NCBI GenBank assembly: GCA_016775335.1
Contig: JAEUGJ010000002.1
Location: 1-64,000, forward strand
DNA: 64,000 bases
Direction of reading: 5' to 3'
Origin: Mogibacterium sp.
Lineage (GTDB): Bacteria; Bacillota; Clostridia; Peptostreptococcales; Anaerovoracaceae
Of the stretch, positions 55,301 through 63,968 are shown piece by piece (position 1 is the first letter of the stretch; every line of letters starts with the position of its first letter). The notes beneath the pieces were generated by a model. The model saw nothing but the letters and a program-made list of their open reading frames with translations, did not search any database and was not told the DNA's origin. A program made the translations under genes and the position numbers.

Positions 55301-56368
55301 TTATTTATATTCTTTATCCCATCTCTCGAAGTAGTCAATCTGCATCGCGTGCTTCACCGCAGCCAGCGTCTTCTCCGCAGTGGCTACCGCATCTGCGGTG
55401 CCGGCTCTCAGAATCTCAATAACTTCTTCCGGATGCTGCTCGTAGTACGCTCTCTTTTCCCGGATTGGGGTCAGGAACTCGTTCAGCACGTTGAACAGGA
55501 ATTTCTTTACCTTTACGTCCCCCAGGCCGCCTCGGGTGTAGTGCTCCTTCAGCTCGTCCAGGTTCTTGTACTCCGGCAAGAACTTTTCAAAATCCTCATC
55601 GCTGCAGAAGGCATCCAGGTACTGGAATACGGTGTTTCCTTCCAGGTGGCCCGGATCGCTGACCTTCAGGTGAGTCGGGTCGGTGTACATTCCCATGACC
55701 TTCTTTTTCAGCACGTCCTCCGGATCCGACAGGTAGATGGTATTCCCGAGAGATTTGCTCATCTTCGCCTGGCCGTCCGTTCCCGGCAGTCTCATGCAGG
55801 ACTGGTTCGGAGGCAGATAGATTTCCGGCTCGATCAGCACTTCGCCGTATACGTAATTGAAACGGCGCACGATTTCCCGGCACAGCTCCAGCATCGGCTC
55901 CTGGTCCTCGCCCACCGGAACGGTGGTGGCCATGAAAGCGGTGATATCCGAAGCCTGGCTCACCGGATAGTTGAAGAAGCCCATCGGGATGTTATCCCCA
56001 AAACCTCTCATCTGAATTTCGGATTTGATGGTCGGGTTCCGCTGCACGCGGGACACGGTCACCAGGTTCATGTAATACATGGTCAGCTCGTGGAGCTGCG
56101 GCACCAGGGACTGAATCATAATGGAAGTCTTTGACGGATCGATGCCCACAGCCAGATAATCCATGGCCACTTCCATCACGCTCTCCCGCACCTTCTGCGG
56201 ATTCTCCGCGTTGTCCGTCAGCGCCTGGGCGTCCGCAATCATGATGAACATCTTGTCGAACTCCGGATCCTTCTGAATCTCCAGCCGCTGTCTCAGGGAA
56301 CCTACGTAATGTCCAATATGTAATTTACCGGTCGGTCTGTCGCCGGTCAGCATAACTTTACCTGCCAT
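55301..56368 (-). CDS. trpS: Tryptophan-tRNA ligase
   Basis: 355 residues, class I synthetase with the HIGH motif GKLHIGHYVG and KMSKSLGN, the TrpRS-specific TGDRPTGKLHIGH start and a MRLPGTDGQAKMSKS loop. It charges tRNA-Trp. ATG 56368 follows GAGGAGG. Unusually for a Gram-positive synthetase no T-box leader is seen; instead a 16-codon ORF ending in Trp precedes it (56427-56477). The gene follows the MATE gene by 135 nt on the same strand. Confidence 0.95.
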   Translation of the reverse strand: MAGKVMLTGDRPTGKLHIGHYVGSLRQRLEIQKDPEFDKMFIMIADAQALTDNAENPQKVRESVMEVAMDYLAVGIDPSKTSIMIQSLVPQLHELTMYYMNLVTVSRVQRNPTIKSEIQMRGFGDNIPMGFFNYPVSQASDITAFMATTVPVGEDQEPMLELCREIVRRFNYVYGEVLIEPEIYLPPNQSCMRLPGTDGQAKMSKSLGNTIYLSDPEDVLKKKVMGMYTDPTHLKVSDPGHLEGNTVFQYLDAFCSDEDFEKFLPEYKNLDELKEHYTRGGLGDVKVKKFLFNVLNEFLTPIREKRAYYEQHPEEVIEILRAGTADAVATAEKTLAAVKHAMQIDYFERWDKEYK

Positions 56369-56426
56369 AATTTTTTCCTCCTCATAAAAACACGTTGCGA
56401 TTGTCATAGTTTACCGTTTTGCCGGG

Positions 56427-56477
56427 TTACCATCGCCGATGTTCCAGGGCGGCCGGGTAAATTGCCGTATTTTTCAT
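56427..56477 (-). CDS. Short upstream ORF before trpS, possible leader peptide
   Basis: ATG 56477 (AGGAGAAAGG upstream) opens a 16-codon frame, MKNTAIYPAALEHRRW, ending TGG-TAA at 56427. The only tryptophan codon is the last one. It ends 58 nt before the trpS start. A TATAAT box at 56503-56508 overlaps the MATE stop. This arrangement fits a ribosome-sensing leader, but a single Trp codon is weak support and the ORF may be coincidental. Confidence 0.4.
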   Translation of the reverse strand: MKNTAIYPAALEHRRW

Positions 56478-56503
56478 AGCACCTTTCTCCTGTATCTTAT
56501 AGA

Positions 56504-57889
56504 TTATAGTGTGTCGATCATCTCCCGATGAATTTTGCGGGAATAGACGATCGAGAGTGTCAAGCCCACAATCTCCGCGATTGGGAATGCCAGCCACACG
56601 TAGGTGACCTCCCCCAGGCGGGACAGCAGGAACGCTGCCGGAAGCAGCACTACCAGCTGACGAATGATGGAAATATTCATGCTGTAAATGCTTTTTCCCA
56701 GAGCTTGGAATACACTCCCTTTCATTATAGCATAGCCGGCCAGTGGAAAACCAACAGAAATAATTCGAAGTGCCGGGATACCGATGGCCAACATTTTATC
56801 CGAGGCATCGAAAATGCCCAGGAAGACGTTCGGAATCACCCAGAACAGAAGCATTCCCACCGTCATGATTATCACCGCGTACCGGGTACTGAGCCGGGAT
56901 GCTTCCAGAAGGCGGTCCTTCTTCCGAGCACCGTAGTTGTACGCGACAATCGGAACCACACCGTTGTTCAGTCCGAACACCGGCATAAAGATAAAGCTCT
57001 GAAGCTTGAAGTAGGCACCGAAGGTGGCCACCGCCGTGGAGGAGAATGCCCCCAAAATCAGGTTCAAGAAGAATACCATCACCGAGCCCACCGCCTGCAT
57101 GATGATGGACGGTACGCCGATCTGGTAGATTTCCTTAATGATATGAAGATCCGGGCGGAAGCCCTTCATGCTGATCTTCAGTTCCGTATTTTTCTTAATG
57201 TTCAGGTACACACCCAGCATCGCCGCAAACGTCTGTCCGAAGACCGTTGCGATGGCCGCACCGGCAACGCCCAGTTTCGGCGCACCCAGCAATCCGAAAA
57301 TCAGAATCGGGTCCATAATAATGTTGATAATCGCACCGCTTCCCTGAATCAGCAGGATGTAGGATGTTTTGCCCGTGCTCTGCAGCAGCCGCTCCACGCA
57401 CAGCTGCAGGAATACCATGATGGACAGTGTGCAGACGATGCTCAGATAGGTGGAACCGTATTCTATAATCTGTGCATCCTTTGTCTGGAACGCGATGAAC
57501 GGATGCGCCGCCATGCCGATCAGCAGGAACAGCAGATACGTTGCAAAGGCCAGAAAAATTCCGTTCTGCGCCACTTTATTGGCCCGGTCGAAATGTCTCG
57601 CCCCCAAATACCGAGAAATCAAGGCGCTCATGCCCACCGCCGTACCGATGGCAAACGCCAGAATCAGCGCCTGAATCGGGAAGCACATGGACACCGCCGT
57701 CAGGGCGTTTTCGTTAATCCAAGACACGAACATGCTGTCCACAATGTTATACGCCGCCTGAACGAACATGGAAATCATCAGCGGAAAAGACATCTTCAGC
57801 AGAAGTCCCTTCACCGGCGCATACCCCATTCGATTTTCCGGCTGTAAATTCTCTTCACTCATCATTTCTTTACTCAAACTAAATCTCAA
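56504..57889 (-). CDS. MATE-family multidrug exporter
   Basis: 461 residues, about twelve transmembrane helices, with the MATE N-terminal motif PLMISMFVQAAYNIVDSMFVSW and FGLNNGVVPIVAYNYGARK. The TTG start at 57889 is five bases after AGGAG; ATG codons at 57865 and 57862 lack such a site, so eight or nine residues could be missing if they are used instead. It should export cationic drugs by ion antiport. Distinct from the MATE protein at 13101. Confidence 0.88.
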   Translation of the reverse strand: MRFSLSKEMMSEENLQPENRMGYAPVKGLLLKMSFPLMISMFVQAAYNIVDSMFVSWINENALTAVSMCFPIQALILAFAIGTAVGMSALISRYLGARHFDRANKVAQNGIFLAFATYLLFLLIGMAAHPFIAFQTKDAQIIEYGSTYLSIVCTLSIMVFLQLCVERLLQSTGKTSYILLIQGSGAIINIIMDPILIFGLLGAPKLGVAGAAIATVFGQTFAAMLGVYLNIKKNTELKISMKGFRPDLHIIKEIYQIGVPSIIMQAVGSVMVFFLNLILGAFSSTAVATFGAYFKLQSFIFMPVFGLNNGVVPIVAYNYGARKKDRLLEASRLSTRYAVIIMTVGMLLFWVIPNVFLGIFDASDKMLAIGIPALRIISVGFPLAGYAIMKGSVFQALGKSIYSMNISIIRQLVVLLPAAFLLSRLGEVTYVWLAFPIAEIVGLTLSIVYSRKIHREMIDTL

Positions 57890-58073
57890 CCTCTCTCCTT
57901 TTGTTTTCTTCTCATATATATTACCTTTTATTTTAACACATTTTTCCTTTGGTATGGGTAAAATAAAATATTATCAGGCGGGAGCGGCCGGAAACCTTCG
58001 GACGAGGCGAACTTTTTTTACTGAAAATCTCATGCAAAATCCGCATGGGTAATTCAAAAAACACTCTAATTTA

Positions 58074-58120
58074 GTGTCGGAAATTGTACTCGGAATACAA
58101 ATTTGTGTCCAAAATTGCAC
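58074..58120 (+). repeat. 16-bp direct repeats upstream of the AGCS gene
   Basis: GTGTCGGAAATTGTAC (58074-58089) and GTGTCCAAAATTGCAC (58105-58120) differ at four positions and are 31 bp apart, three helical turns. They lie 72 bp before the -35 box of the symporter gene and may be operator sites. Bases 57890-58073 show no gene. Confidence 0.5.
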
Positions 58121-58191
58121 GGTTTTCCATACAATTCAAAGGTTTTTCTAACTTCTTTAATTTTTATAACAAAATTTTTTAAAATTTTTTG

Positions 58192-58270
58192 TTGACAATC
58201 ACAGAAACTTGTTTTAAACTAATCCCATCAGTCAGAGAGTTGGTTGGAATAAGTTTTTATCTCTGACGGG
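58192..58270 (+). promoter_or_regulatory. AGCS promoter and leader hairpin
   Basis: TTGACA (58192-58197), a 17-bp spacer and TAAACT (58215-58220), preceded by an A/T-rich UP-like tract. The leader then carries GTCAGAGA (58231-58238) paired with TCTCTGAC (58260-58267), with outer CCC/GGG, before the GGAGG at 58296. It may be a regulatory leader; I do not recognise a riboswitch class. Confidence 0.6.
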
Positions 58271-58308
58271 AATTTGAAACTGAATCTATAAAATAGGAGG
58301 TTGCATTC

Positions 58309-59763
58309 ATGAAACAATTCACAGCAATGCTGAGCACTATTGACGGTTATGTGTGGGGCATCCCCATGCTGGTACTCATTATCGGAACCGGTCTGCTTCT
58401 CACCGTGAGAACCGGCGCGCTGCAGTTCTGCAAATTGGGTAAGGCGCTGAAGTACATGGTTCACAACGAGGAAGGCGGCGAAGGAGAGGTCTCCAGTTTC
58501 GCAGCACTGACCACCGCACTGGCGGCCACCGTTGGAACCGGTAACATCGTCGGCGTTGCCACCGCAATCTGCACCGGCGGACCGGGCGCATTGTTCTGGA
58601 TGGAAGTTGCCGCTTGCGTAGGTATGGCCACCAAGTATTCGGAAGGCCTCCTGGCGGTAAAATACCGTGTTCTGGACGAAAACGGCAGAGCGCTGGGCGG
58701 ACCGTTCTACTACATCGAAAGAGGTCTGGGGCCGAACTGGAAATGGCTGGCAAAGCTCTTCGCTTTCTTCGGCGCAGCAGCCGGCATCCTGGGAATCGGC
58801 ACCATCACTCAGGTGAACTCCATCACCTCCGCAGTGGGCCGGGTATTCGATCCGGAAAGCAAGCACATTGCATTCTCCATCGGCGACCACTCCTACACTT
58901 GGACCACCACCATCGCTGCAATCGTCGTAACCGCACTGGTGGCACTGGTTGTCATCGGCGGCATCCAGAGAATCTCTTCCGTAGCATCTCTGGTTGTTCC
59001 GGCAATGATGGTACTGTACGTTTCCGCATCCGTTGCAATTTTGATTTATAACTACGCTGCAATCCCGGCAGCAATCACCACCATCGTAAAGAGCGCATTC
59101 GGTATGGATGCGGTTGCCGGCGGTGCACTGGGTGCCATGATTGCCGCAATGCAGAAGGGTGTTGCGAGAGGTATTTTCTCCAACGAATCCGGCCTGGGTT
59201 CCGCACCGATCGCGGCAGCGGCAGCGCAGACAAAGGAACCGGTTCGTCAGGGTCTGGTATCCATGACCGGTACTTTCCTGGACACCATCGTCATCTGCAC
59301 CATGACCGGTCTGACCATCGTCCTCACCGGCTCCCACAATGTGGGTCTGGAAGGCGTAGACGTAACCATTCGTGCTTTTGGCCAGGGACTTCCTTGGAGT
59401 GAAACCGTGGGCGCCATCCTGCTGATGGTCTGCCTGGCAGTATTCGCATTCACCACCACACTGGGCTGGGACTACTACGGCGAGCGCTGCTTGGAATACT
59501 TCACCAATAAAAACATGAAAGCCGTAAAGGCATACCGTTACCTGTACATTCTGGCGGTTCTCATCGGTCCGTTCCTCACACTGGAATTCGTATGGACCTT
59601 CGCCGACATCTTCAACGGCCTGATGGCGTTCCCGAACTTGGTTGGACTCCTGGGACTCAGCGGTGTCGTTGCGGCAGAAACCCGCAGCTACTTCAAGCGT
59701 CTGAACGCAGGCGAAATCGACGAGGGCGAGAAGTTCCGCAAGAAGCAGAAGAACGCAGCATAA
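58309..59763 (+). CDS. AGCS-family sodium:alanine/glycine symporter
   Basis: 484 residues with about eleven transmembrane helices and the AGCS signature GPGALFWMEVAACVGMATKYSEGLLAVKYR and GTGNIVGVATAI near residue 75. It should take up alanine or glycine with Na+. GGAGG stands eight bases before the ATG. The C-terminus is charged (KFRKKQKNAA). Strongly expressed by look: consensus -35, 17-bp spacer and codon use typical of the core genes. Confidence 0.94.
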   Translation: MKQFTAMLSTIDGYVWGIPMLVLIIGTGLLLTVRTGALQFCKLGKALKYMVHNEEGGEGEVSSFAALTTALAATVGTGNIVGVATAICTGGPGALFWMEVAACVGMATKYSEGLLAVKYRVLDENGRALGGPFYYIERGLGPNWKWLAKLFAFFGAAAGILGIGTITQVNSITSAVGRVFDPESKHIAFSIGDHSYTWTTTIAAIVVTALVALVVIGGIQRISSVASLVVPAMMVLYVSASVAILIYNYAAIPAAITTIVKSAFGMDAVAGGALGAMIAAMQKGVARGIFSNESGLGSAPIAAAAAQTKEPVRQGLVSMTGTFLDTIVICTMTGLTIVLTGSHNVGLEGVDVTIRAFGQGLPWSETVGAILLMVCLAVFAFTTTLGWDYYGERCLEYFTNKNMKAVKAYRYLYILAVLIGPFLTLEFVWTFADIFNGLMAFPNLVGLLGLSGVVAAETRSYFKRLNAGEIDEGEKFRKKQKNAA

Positions 59764-59807
59764 CGCATTCATATCATTTCCTATATCATCACACAATTTG
59801 ATGAAAG

Positions 59808-59857
59808 AACCCCGGGGCGTCCTCCATAATGACCCCGGGGATTCTTTCGTTCTTTTT
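59808..59857 (+). terminator. Terminator of the AGCS gene
   Basis: GAACCCCGGGG (about 59808) pairs with CCCCGGGGATTC (about 59831) and is followed by TTTCGTTCTTTTTT. It lies 45 nt past the stop and before the convergent ogt gene. Confidence 0.8.
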
Positions 59858-59874
59858 TCTATTCTTCTTCTCTA

Positions 59875-60444
59875 CTACTTCAGCTGCTTCTGCATCATCC
59901 GGTGGCTCTCAATGATCAACAATTGCTCTTTAATGTCCAGCCCGCCGTTGTACCCCGTCAGCCGCCCCCGGGATCCGATGACCCGGTGGCAGGGAATCAC
60001 CAGCGGCAGCCGGTTGTGGTTCGCCGCGATGCCCACCGCTCGCCAGGCTTTGGGGCTGCCGGCGGCTTCGGCGATTTCCCGGTAGGTGCGGGTTTCGCCG
60101 TAGGGGATGTCCAGCATGGCACACCACACGTCTTCCTGGAAGCGGGTGCCTTCCATGCGAATGGGAAAGGTGAATTCTTCCCGCTCTTCTTCCAGGTATT
60201 CCTGTATCTGCCGGCAGGCCTTCTTCAGGACGGGGGCAACTTCAGCGCAATTCAGGTTGCTCCCGTTGTAGACCGGGCCTTCGTCGGCGGGGAGACCGCT
60301 TCCCTCGAAACAGATGAAGGGGAAGGGGTCTCGGAGGAACGCAATTTCCCGAATCTCCCGTTGATTCCCTTTGATTTTTAGTTTTCCGATGATTCCCGTA
60401 TCATAGATGATTGTTTCCATCCGCCCTTCCCGGTTTTCCTGCAT
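59875..60444 (-). CDS. ogt: Methylated-DNA--protein-cysteine S-methyltransferase
   Basis: 189 residues with the catalytic PCHRVIG (reactive cysteine), the helix-turn-helix FQEDVWCAMLDIPYGETRTYREIA and the DNA-flipping region NRLPLVIPCHR. It removes alkyl groups from O6-alkylguanine. Start ATG 60444 is five to six bases after AAAGGAGG. An in-frame ATG at 60420 is less likely. Confidence 0.93.
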   Translation of the reverse strand: MQENREGRMETIIYDTGIIGKLKIKGNQREIREIAFLRDPFPFICFEGSGLPADEGPVYNGSNLNCAEVAPVLKKACRQIQEYLEEEREEFTFPIRMEGTRFQEDVWCAMLDIPYGETRTYREIAEAAGSPKAWRAVGIAANHNRLPLVIPCHRVIGSRGRLTGYNGGLDIKEQLLIIESHRMMQKQLK

Positions 60445-60684
60445 TTCGACCTCCTTTTTTTATCAATCCGTTCGTTGGAGCCATTGTATCACAAGATTTG
60501 CGCCGGTAAAGGGGCTCGGGACAAAAAGGACTTTTTCCGCAGATAAAAGTACGAAACCGCCCGAAACGTAAACTTCCGATTCGTATGCAAGTCCATCCGG
60601 TTTTCGCTTCAATATAAGTATAAGTCCGAGTCAAAAGGCGCAGCTCTACTCATATTATCCAAAACTATAACGTGCAATCTCATA

Positions 60685-60964
60685 TGTCTAGAAATTCAAA
60701 GACAGTTCACGCTTTTTGACAGAAAACGCGGATTTAGCGTGAATGCAATTCGCTGTTTTTGCCAAACTCTAATTTTGAAACGTCGGATTACCACCGGCGA
60801 TTCACGCCAAAACGAGGATTCCCTCCCCAAAAGCGTGAACTTTTTTCAGAGGATGGTTTGTGCGAAGAAAATTTCATGGCGAAACCGTGTACAGCCAAAA
60901 AAATATTCACGCTAATCAGCAAAAATGGTAAAAACAGCGTGAAGTCGTCTTGAATTTCTAGATT
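60685..60964. repeat. Three-palindrome element, copy 2
   Basis: 280 bp between ogt and tRNA-Thr. Ends TGTCTAGA (60685-60692) and TCTAGATT (60957-60964) lie 21 bp outside the array, as in copy 1, and the inner sequence GAAATTCAA/TTGAATTTC extends the terminal repeat. TTCACGC/GCGTGAA pairs begin at 60706, 60801 and 60906, spanning 38, 39 and 38 bp, with starts 95 and 105 bp apart. Only short tracts outside the arms match copy 1 (for example CTCTAATTTT), so the copies are old. No gene is visible in 60445-61053. Confidence 0.85.
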
Positions 60965-61053
60965 TATTTCATTATATATGCCTAATTAATTCCAATCGTC
61001 GGACGAGCACCTGTGGAAGATACGATTATACCCCAAAGAAAAACTGAAGAACA

Positions 61054-61089
61054 AAAACCCGGTCAATGCATTTGCATTGACCGGGTTTT
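61054..61089 (-). terminator. Terminator of tRNA-Thr
   Basis: A 17-bp perfect inverted repeat (61054-61070 with 61073-61089) directly follows the tRNA on the minus strand and is followed by TTTTTGTTC. Confidence 0.85.
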
Positions 61090-61096
61090 CTCCTCT

Positions 61097-61171
61097 TGGA
61101 GCTGCTGGCGAGAATCGAACTCGCAACCCCTTCATTACGAGTGAAGTGCTCTACCATTGAGCCACAGCAGC
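61097..61171 (-). tRNA. tRNA-Thr (anticodon CGU)
   Basis: Minus strand: acceptor GCTGCTG paired with CAGCAGC and encoded CCA (TCCA end). D-arm GCTC/GAGC, anticodon stem CTTCA/TGAAG with loop CTCGTAA (anticodon CGT), T-arm GCGAG-TTCGATT-CTCGC. 75 nt. It reads ACG threonine codons. Confidence 0.96.
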
Positions 61172-61196
61172 ATGTTCGCAACTGAATTGCCCTATA

Positions 61197-61225
61197 AGTA
61201 TACACGAATGAAGAGGTAATTGCAA
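61197..61225 (-). promoter_or_regulatory. tRNA-Thr promoter
   Basis: TTGCAA (61220-61225), 17-bp spacer, TATACT (61197-61202) on the minus strand, with the start about 20 nt before the tRNA 5' end. Confidence 0.7.
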
Positions 61226-61246
61226 GGGAAAGCCCCTTTATTTTTC

Positions 61247-62377
61247 TTATTCGATGTCCTTGATATTGCCAAAAGCCAGTCCCACATAACCGTCGGCGTA
61301 CGCGGCCGCCACCATCTCGCCCGCGCTGTTCATGTACACCAGGGTGCCGGACGACTTCTCCACAAAGGTGAAATTTTTCTTTTTCAGCGCCGCGAGGTAC
61401 TTCTGATAGGTTTTCTTCCCAGCTTTGTACTGAACGGAGGTCACCCCGTCGGCCTTCCGGAACTTGCCGCGCTTCCCGTAGAGCGCTCCAAAATCCGGAA
61501 TTTTATATCCTTTATAATGCTTCGGCACCGTGATTCTGCACTTCAGGGCAATGCCGTTTCGCACCGCCGTAACGGTGCAGGTTCCACCCTTTAGCGCAGT
61601 CACCGTTCCCTTCTTGGAAACCGTCGCCACCTTCTTGTTTCCGGACTTCCACCGAATGCGGCCCTTCCCGCCGGTCACCTTCAGCCGGAAGCTCCGGGAA
61701 TTGTAGACGGTAATTTTCTTTTTATTCAGCCGCGGATTCACTACGGTCACCTTGCAGGCGTATTTTTTCCCGCCAAAACGAGCGACCACCTTGCAGGTCC
61801 CGCTTTTCCGGCCTTTCACCACGCCCTTGCCATTCACCGTGGCCACTTTCTTGTTAGAGCTGCTCCACTTCACGCCGGTTTTCGCCCCCACCAAAACATT
61901 GGTGAACCGGGCCTTCTTCCGAATGGTTTTCTTCTTATACTTCAGCCCCTTCGGCTCCACCGTCACCTTGCACACCGCCCGGCTGCCCGACGGAAAAACC
62001 GCGCTCACTTCGCACTTGCCGGCCCACTTCGCCGTGACCGTTCCATTTTTGTCCACCGCCGCAATCCCGGCATTGTCGGACGCCCAGGTCACGTTGACCG
62101 GCAAACCTTCCGGCTGGGTATTCGCTAAAACCAATTTCTTTTTCGCCTTGTACTTCAAGTTCAGCGCGGCCGGGAGCTCCCCGGATTGCGCCTCGGTCGG
62201 CGGATTTTCTTCCCCTTCCTCCGGCTCCTGTCCTTGACTTTCTTGACCTTCAGCAGTTGTTCCAAGCTGCCTGTTGCTACCTTTATCAGTTGCCGACCCC
62301 ACCTCTGCAGCTGCAAAAGCCGGAATCACAGACACCGTCAAAATTCCTGCGAGGACCATTGCTAGAATCCGTTTCAT
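61247..62377 (-). CDS. Secreted Big2 (bacterial Ig-like) repeat protein
   Basis: 376 residues. Signal peptide (MKRILAMVLAGILTVSVIPAFA) followed by a glutamate/glutamine-rich linker (about 30-65). Three Big2-type Ig-like domains follow, each with WxSxNxxxAxVxxxGxVxAxxxGxxxVxA: VTWASDNAGIAAVDKNGTVTA, VKWSSSNKKVATVNGKGVVK, and RWKSGNKKVATVSKKGTVTA. The protein is highly basic. A C-terminal 80-residue part (YKGYKIPDFGALYG through AGEMVAAAYADGYVG) is unique. Probably cell-surface associated, adhesive or wall-binding. A very good promoter precedes it. Confidence 0.88.
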   Translation of the reverse strand: MKRILAMVLAGILTVSVIPAFAAAEVGSATDKGSNRQLGTTAEGQESQGQEPEEGEENPPTEAQSGELPAALNLKYKAKKKLVLANTQPEGLPVNVTWASDNAGIAAVDKNGTVTAKWAGKCEVSAVFPSGSRAVCKVTVEPKGLKYKKKTIRKKARFTNVLVGAKTGVKWSSSNKKVATVNGKGVVKGRKSGTCKVVARFGGKKYACKVTVVNPRLNKKKITVYNSRSFRLKVTGGKGRIRWKSGNKKVATVSKKGTVTALKGGTCTVTAVRNGIALKCRITVPKHYKGYKIPDFGALYGKRGKFRKADGVTSVQYKAGKKTYQKYLAALKKKNFTFVEKSSGTLVYMNSAGEMVAAAYADGYVGLAFGNIKDIE

Positions 62378-62424
62378 ATTCTGTCCTCCACTTACAACTA
62401 TTCAGGTTAACACGTCTTAATTGG

Positions 62425-62453
62425 AGTATATCAGAGCCGCCGCCCCTCTGCAA
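62425..62453 (-). promoter_or_regulatory. Promoter of the Big2 protein gene
   Basis: TTGCAG (62448-62453), exactly 17 bp, then TATACT (62425-62430) on the minus strand, about 48 nt before the start codon. Confidence 0.72.
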
Positions 62454-62533
62454 GAGCGGCGCCAACATGAACGGCTGCCGGTCGCCTACGGTCTCGTTGT
62501 TCGTATTTTTTTACAGAGCGTTCTTTTACAAAA

Positions 62534-63883
62534 TTATACGGTGCATCTCACGATGTACAGTCCATCCTGATAGGTGTCCACGTAAATGTATCCGCGGTCG
62601 TCCACCAGAACGTCTTCGGCGATGCCGATGTGCGGTCCCGGGAACAGCGTGCCGTCCTCGATGTCGAACCAGGTGCCTTCCGGATCCGGCGGCATGAAGT
62701 AGGCGATTTCCTTTGGAACAAACGGATCCGATACGTCGTAGACGCGGAGGCCTGCCTGGAAGTGGCAGTTGTAGACTCTGTCGTCTCTCTGCTCCAAGCA
62801 ATCCTGCGGTGCGGCATCGTACATGTTGTGCGGACCGAATACCACCCGCTGGCCGTCGATGATATTGAAGTTCTCGCCGTGGCACTTTTTGTATTCTTCC
62901 GGAACTTCCGGATACGGGAATACGGAAATCAGGGACGGGTTCTCCTTGTCGCCGGTCTCGATCATTCCGATCATGTTCATCGGCTGGCTGGTGATTTTGT
63001 GGAACATGCCATCCTCACGGTTCGGATCGAAGTACCAAGGACGCTCACCCTCGGTGGTTACGATGGCGAACGGTCTGTCGCCCAAAGGCATTGCGGTGTG
63101 CACTGCTGCGCCGGACTGGCCGTTGGAGAACGGCGGGTTCAGCGGAACATTGCCCAGCAGTCTCGGACGGGTTTTGTCCTTCACGTCAATCATGCAGAAT
63201 CCCACGTTCGGGAACGCCGCATAGACGATGTCGTTTCTCTCGGTGATGGCGTGGCCGTTCGGCAGCTTCATGAACGGCTCGGTTCCGAATTCCGGAATGT
63301 CCGATGCCTTCTTGTTGCCCAGATACTGGCCGTCTGCCCACCAGCTGCCCACCTCAACCGGATGAGTCGGGTCCTCCAGGTCGATGATGCGCAGGATGTA
63401 TCCCATATAATTTCTTTTACTGCCCATGATGTACGCATATCTTCCGCCATCATAGTAGCTCCGGTGCACGCCCGGACCGTCTTCACATTCGAACTGGCCC
63501 AGGAACTTCGGATTCCATGGATCCTCGGCGATGTCGTAGATTTTGAAACCGCCCCAGAACGGCTGCTCGTGGGTTCCGTGGAGCACCCGCAGGGTTCCGC
63601 CATAGCAAGCAATCAGCTTTCCGCCGGCCACCTGAATCTTCGCCAGGGACTGACCGTCGTGGACCTCGCTGACCCAGTCGCCCTCGACCCACTTGGACAC
63701 CGGATTCTTCGGATCTGTCACTTCAATAATATTAAAACCATTATCCCGGAAGCACGCCGAATAGATAAAATATCTTCCATCTTCTGTGCGATGCATCCCC
63801 ATCTGGAATCCCGGCTTCTTGTTCAGGTCGTTGTAGCCGACAAATTCCATGTTCTTCAGCAGCATTTCGGTTCTTCTGCTCAT
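62534..63883 (-). CDS. LVIVD-repeat beta-propeller protein
   Basis: 449 residues from ATG 63883 (AAGGAGG upstream). Repeated strands of the type NIIEVTDPKNPVSKW, FKIYDIAEDPWNPKFLG, LRIIDLEDPTHPVEVG, MIDVKDKTRPRLLG, VYDVSDPFVPKEI and a closing IYVDTYQDGLYIV indicate a multi-bladed beta-propeller of the LVIVD family. There is no signal peptide; several His, Asp and Cys are conserved-looking (PHIGIAEDVL, GPHNMYDAAPQDC). Function unknown. Confidence 0.85.
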   Translation of the reverse strand: MSRRTEMLLKNMEFVGYNDLNKKPGFQMGMHRTEDGRYFIYSACFRDNGFNIIEVTDPKNPVSKWVEGDWVSEVHDGQSLAKIQVAGGKLIACYGGTLRVLHGTHEQPFWGGFKIYDIAEDPWNPKFLGQFECEDGPGVHRSYYDGGRYAYIMGSKRNYMGYILRIIDLEDPTHPVEVGSWWADGQYLGNKKASDIPEFGTEPFMKLPNGHAITERNDIVYAAFPNVGFCMIDVKDKTRPRLLGNVPLNPPFSNGQSGAAVHTAMPLGDRPFAIVTTEGERPWYFDPNREDGMFHKITSQPMNMIGMIETGDKENPSLISVFPYPEVPEEYKKCHGENFNIIDGQRVVFGPHNMYDAAPQDCLEQRDDRVYNCHFQAGLRVYDVSDPFVPKEIAYFMPPDPEGTWFDIEDGTLFPGPHIGIAEDVLVDDRGYIYVDTYQDGLYIVRCTV

Positions 63884-63928
63884 GAATTTCCTCCTTATGA
63901 TCTTTTTTTCTCCAATCCCTTCCACTAA

Positions 63929-63968
63929 AAAAAGGATACCTTCGATAACTCGATGATATCCTTTTTGT
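63929..63968 (-). terminator. Terminator-like hairpin upstream of the LVIVD gene
   Basis: GGATA (63936-63940) and TATCC (63959-63963) with TCGA/TCGA inside, flanked by A7 and T5 so that it ends in TTTTTTT in the minus direction. It either ends a gene beyond the window edge or forms part of this gene's leader. Confidence 0.6.

Noticed and set aside
56369..56503. T-box riboswitch before trpS
   Set aside because: No T-box consensus (AGGGTGGNACCGCG), specifier loop or antiterminator is visible in the 135-nt leader.
58228..59796. 522-residue cysteine- and histidine-rich reading frame opposite the AGCS gene
   Set aside because: It mirrors the complement of a well-defined symporter, has no ribosome binding site and no recognisable domain.
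54832..60943. CRISPR array
   Set aside because: Units are palindromic pairs in threes with 94-105 bp steps, no identical direct repeats with 30-40 bp spacers and no cas genes in the window.
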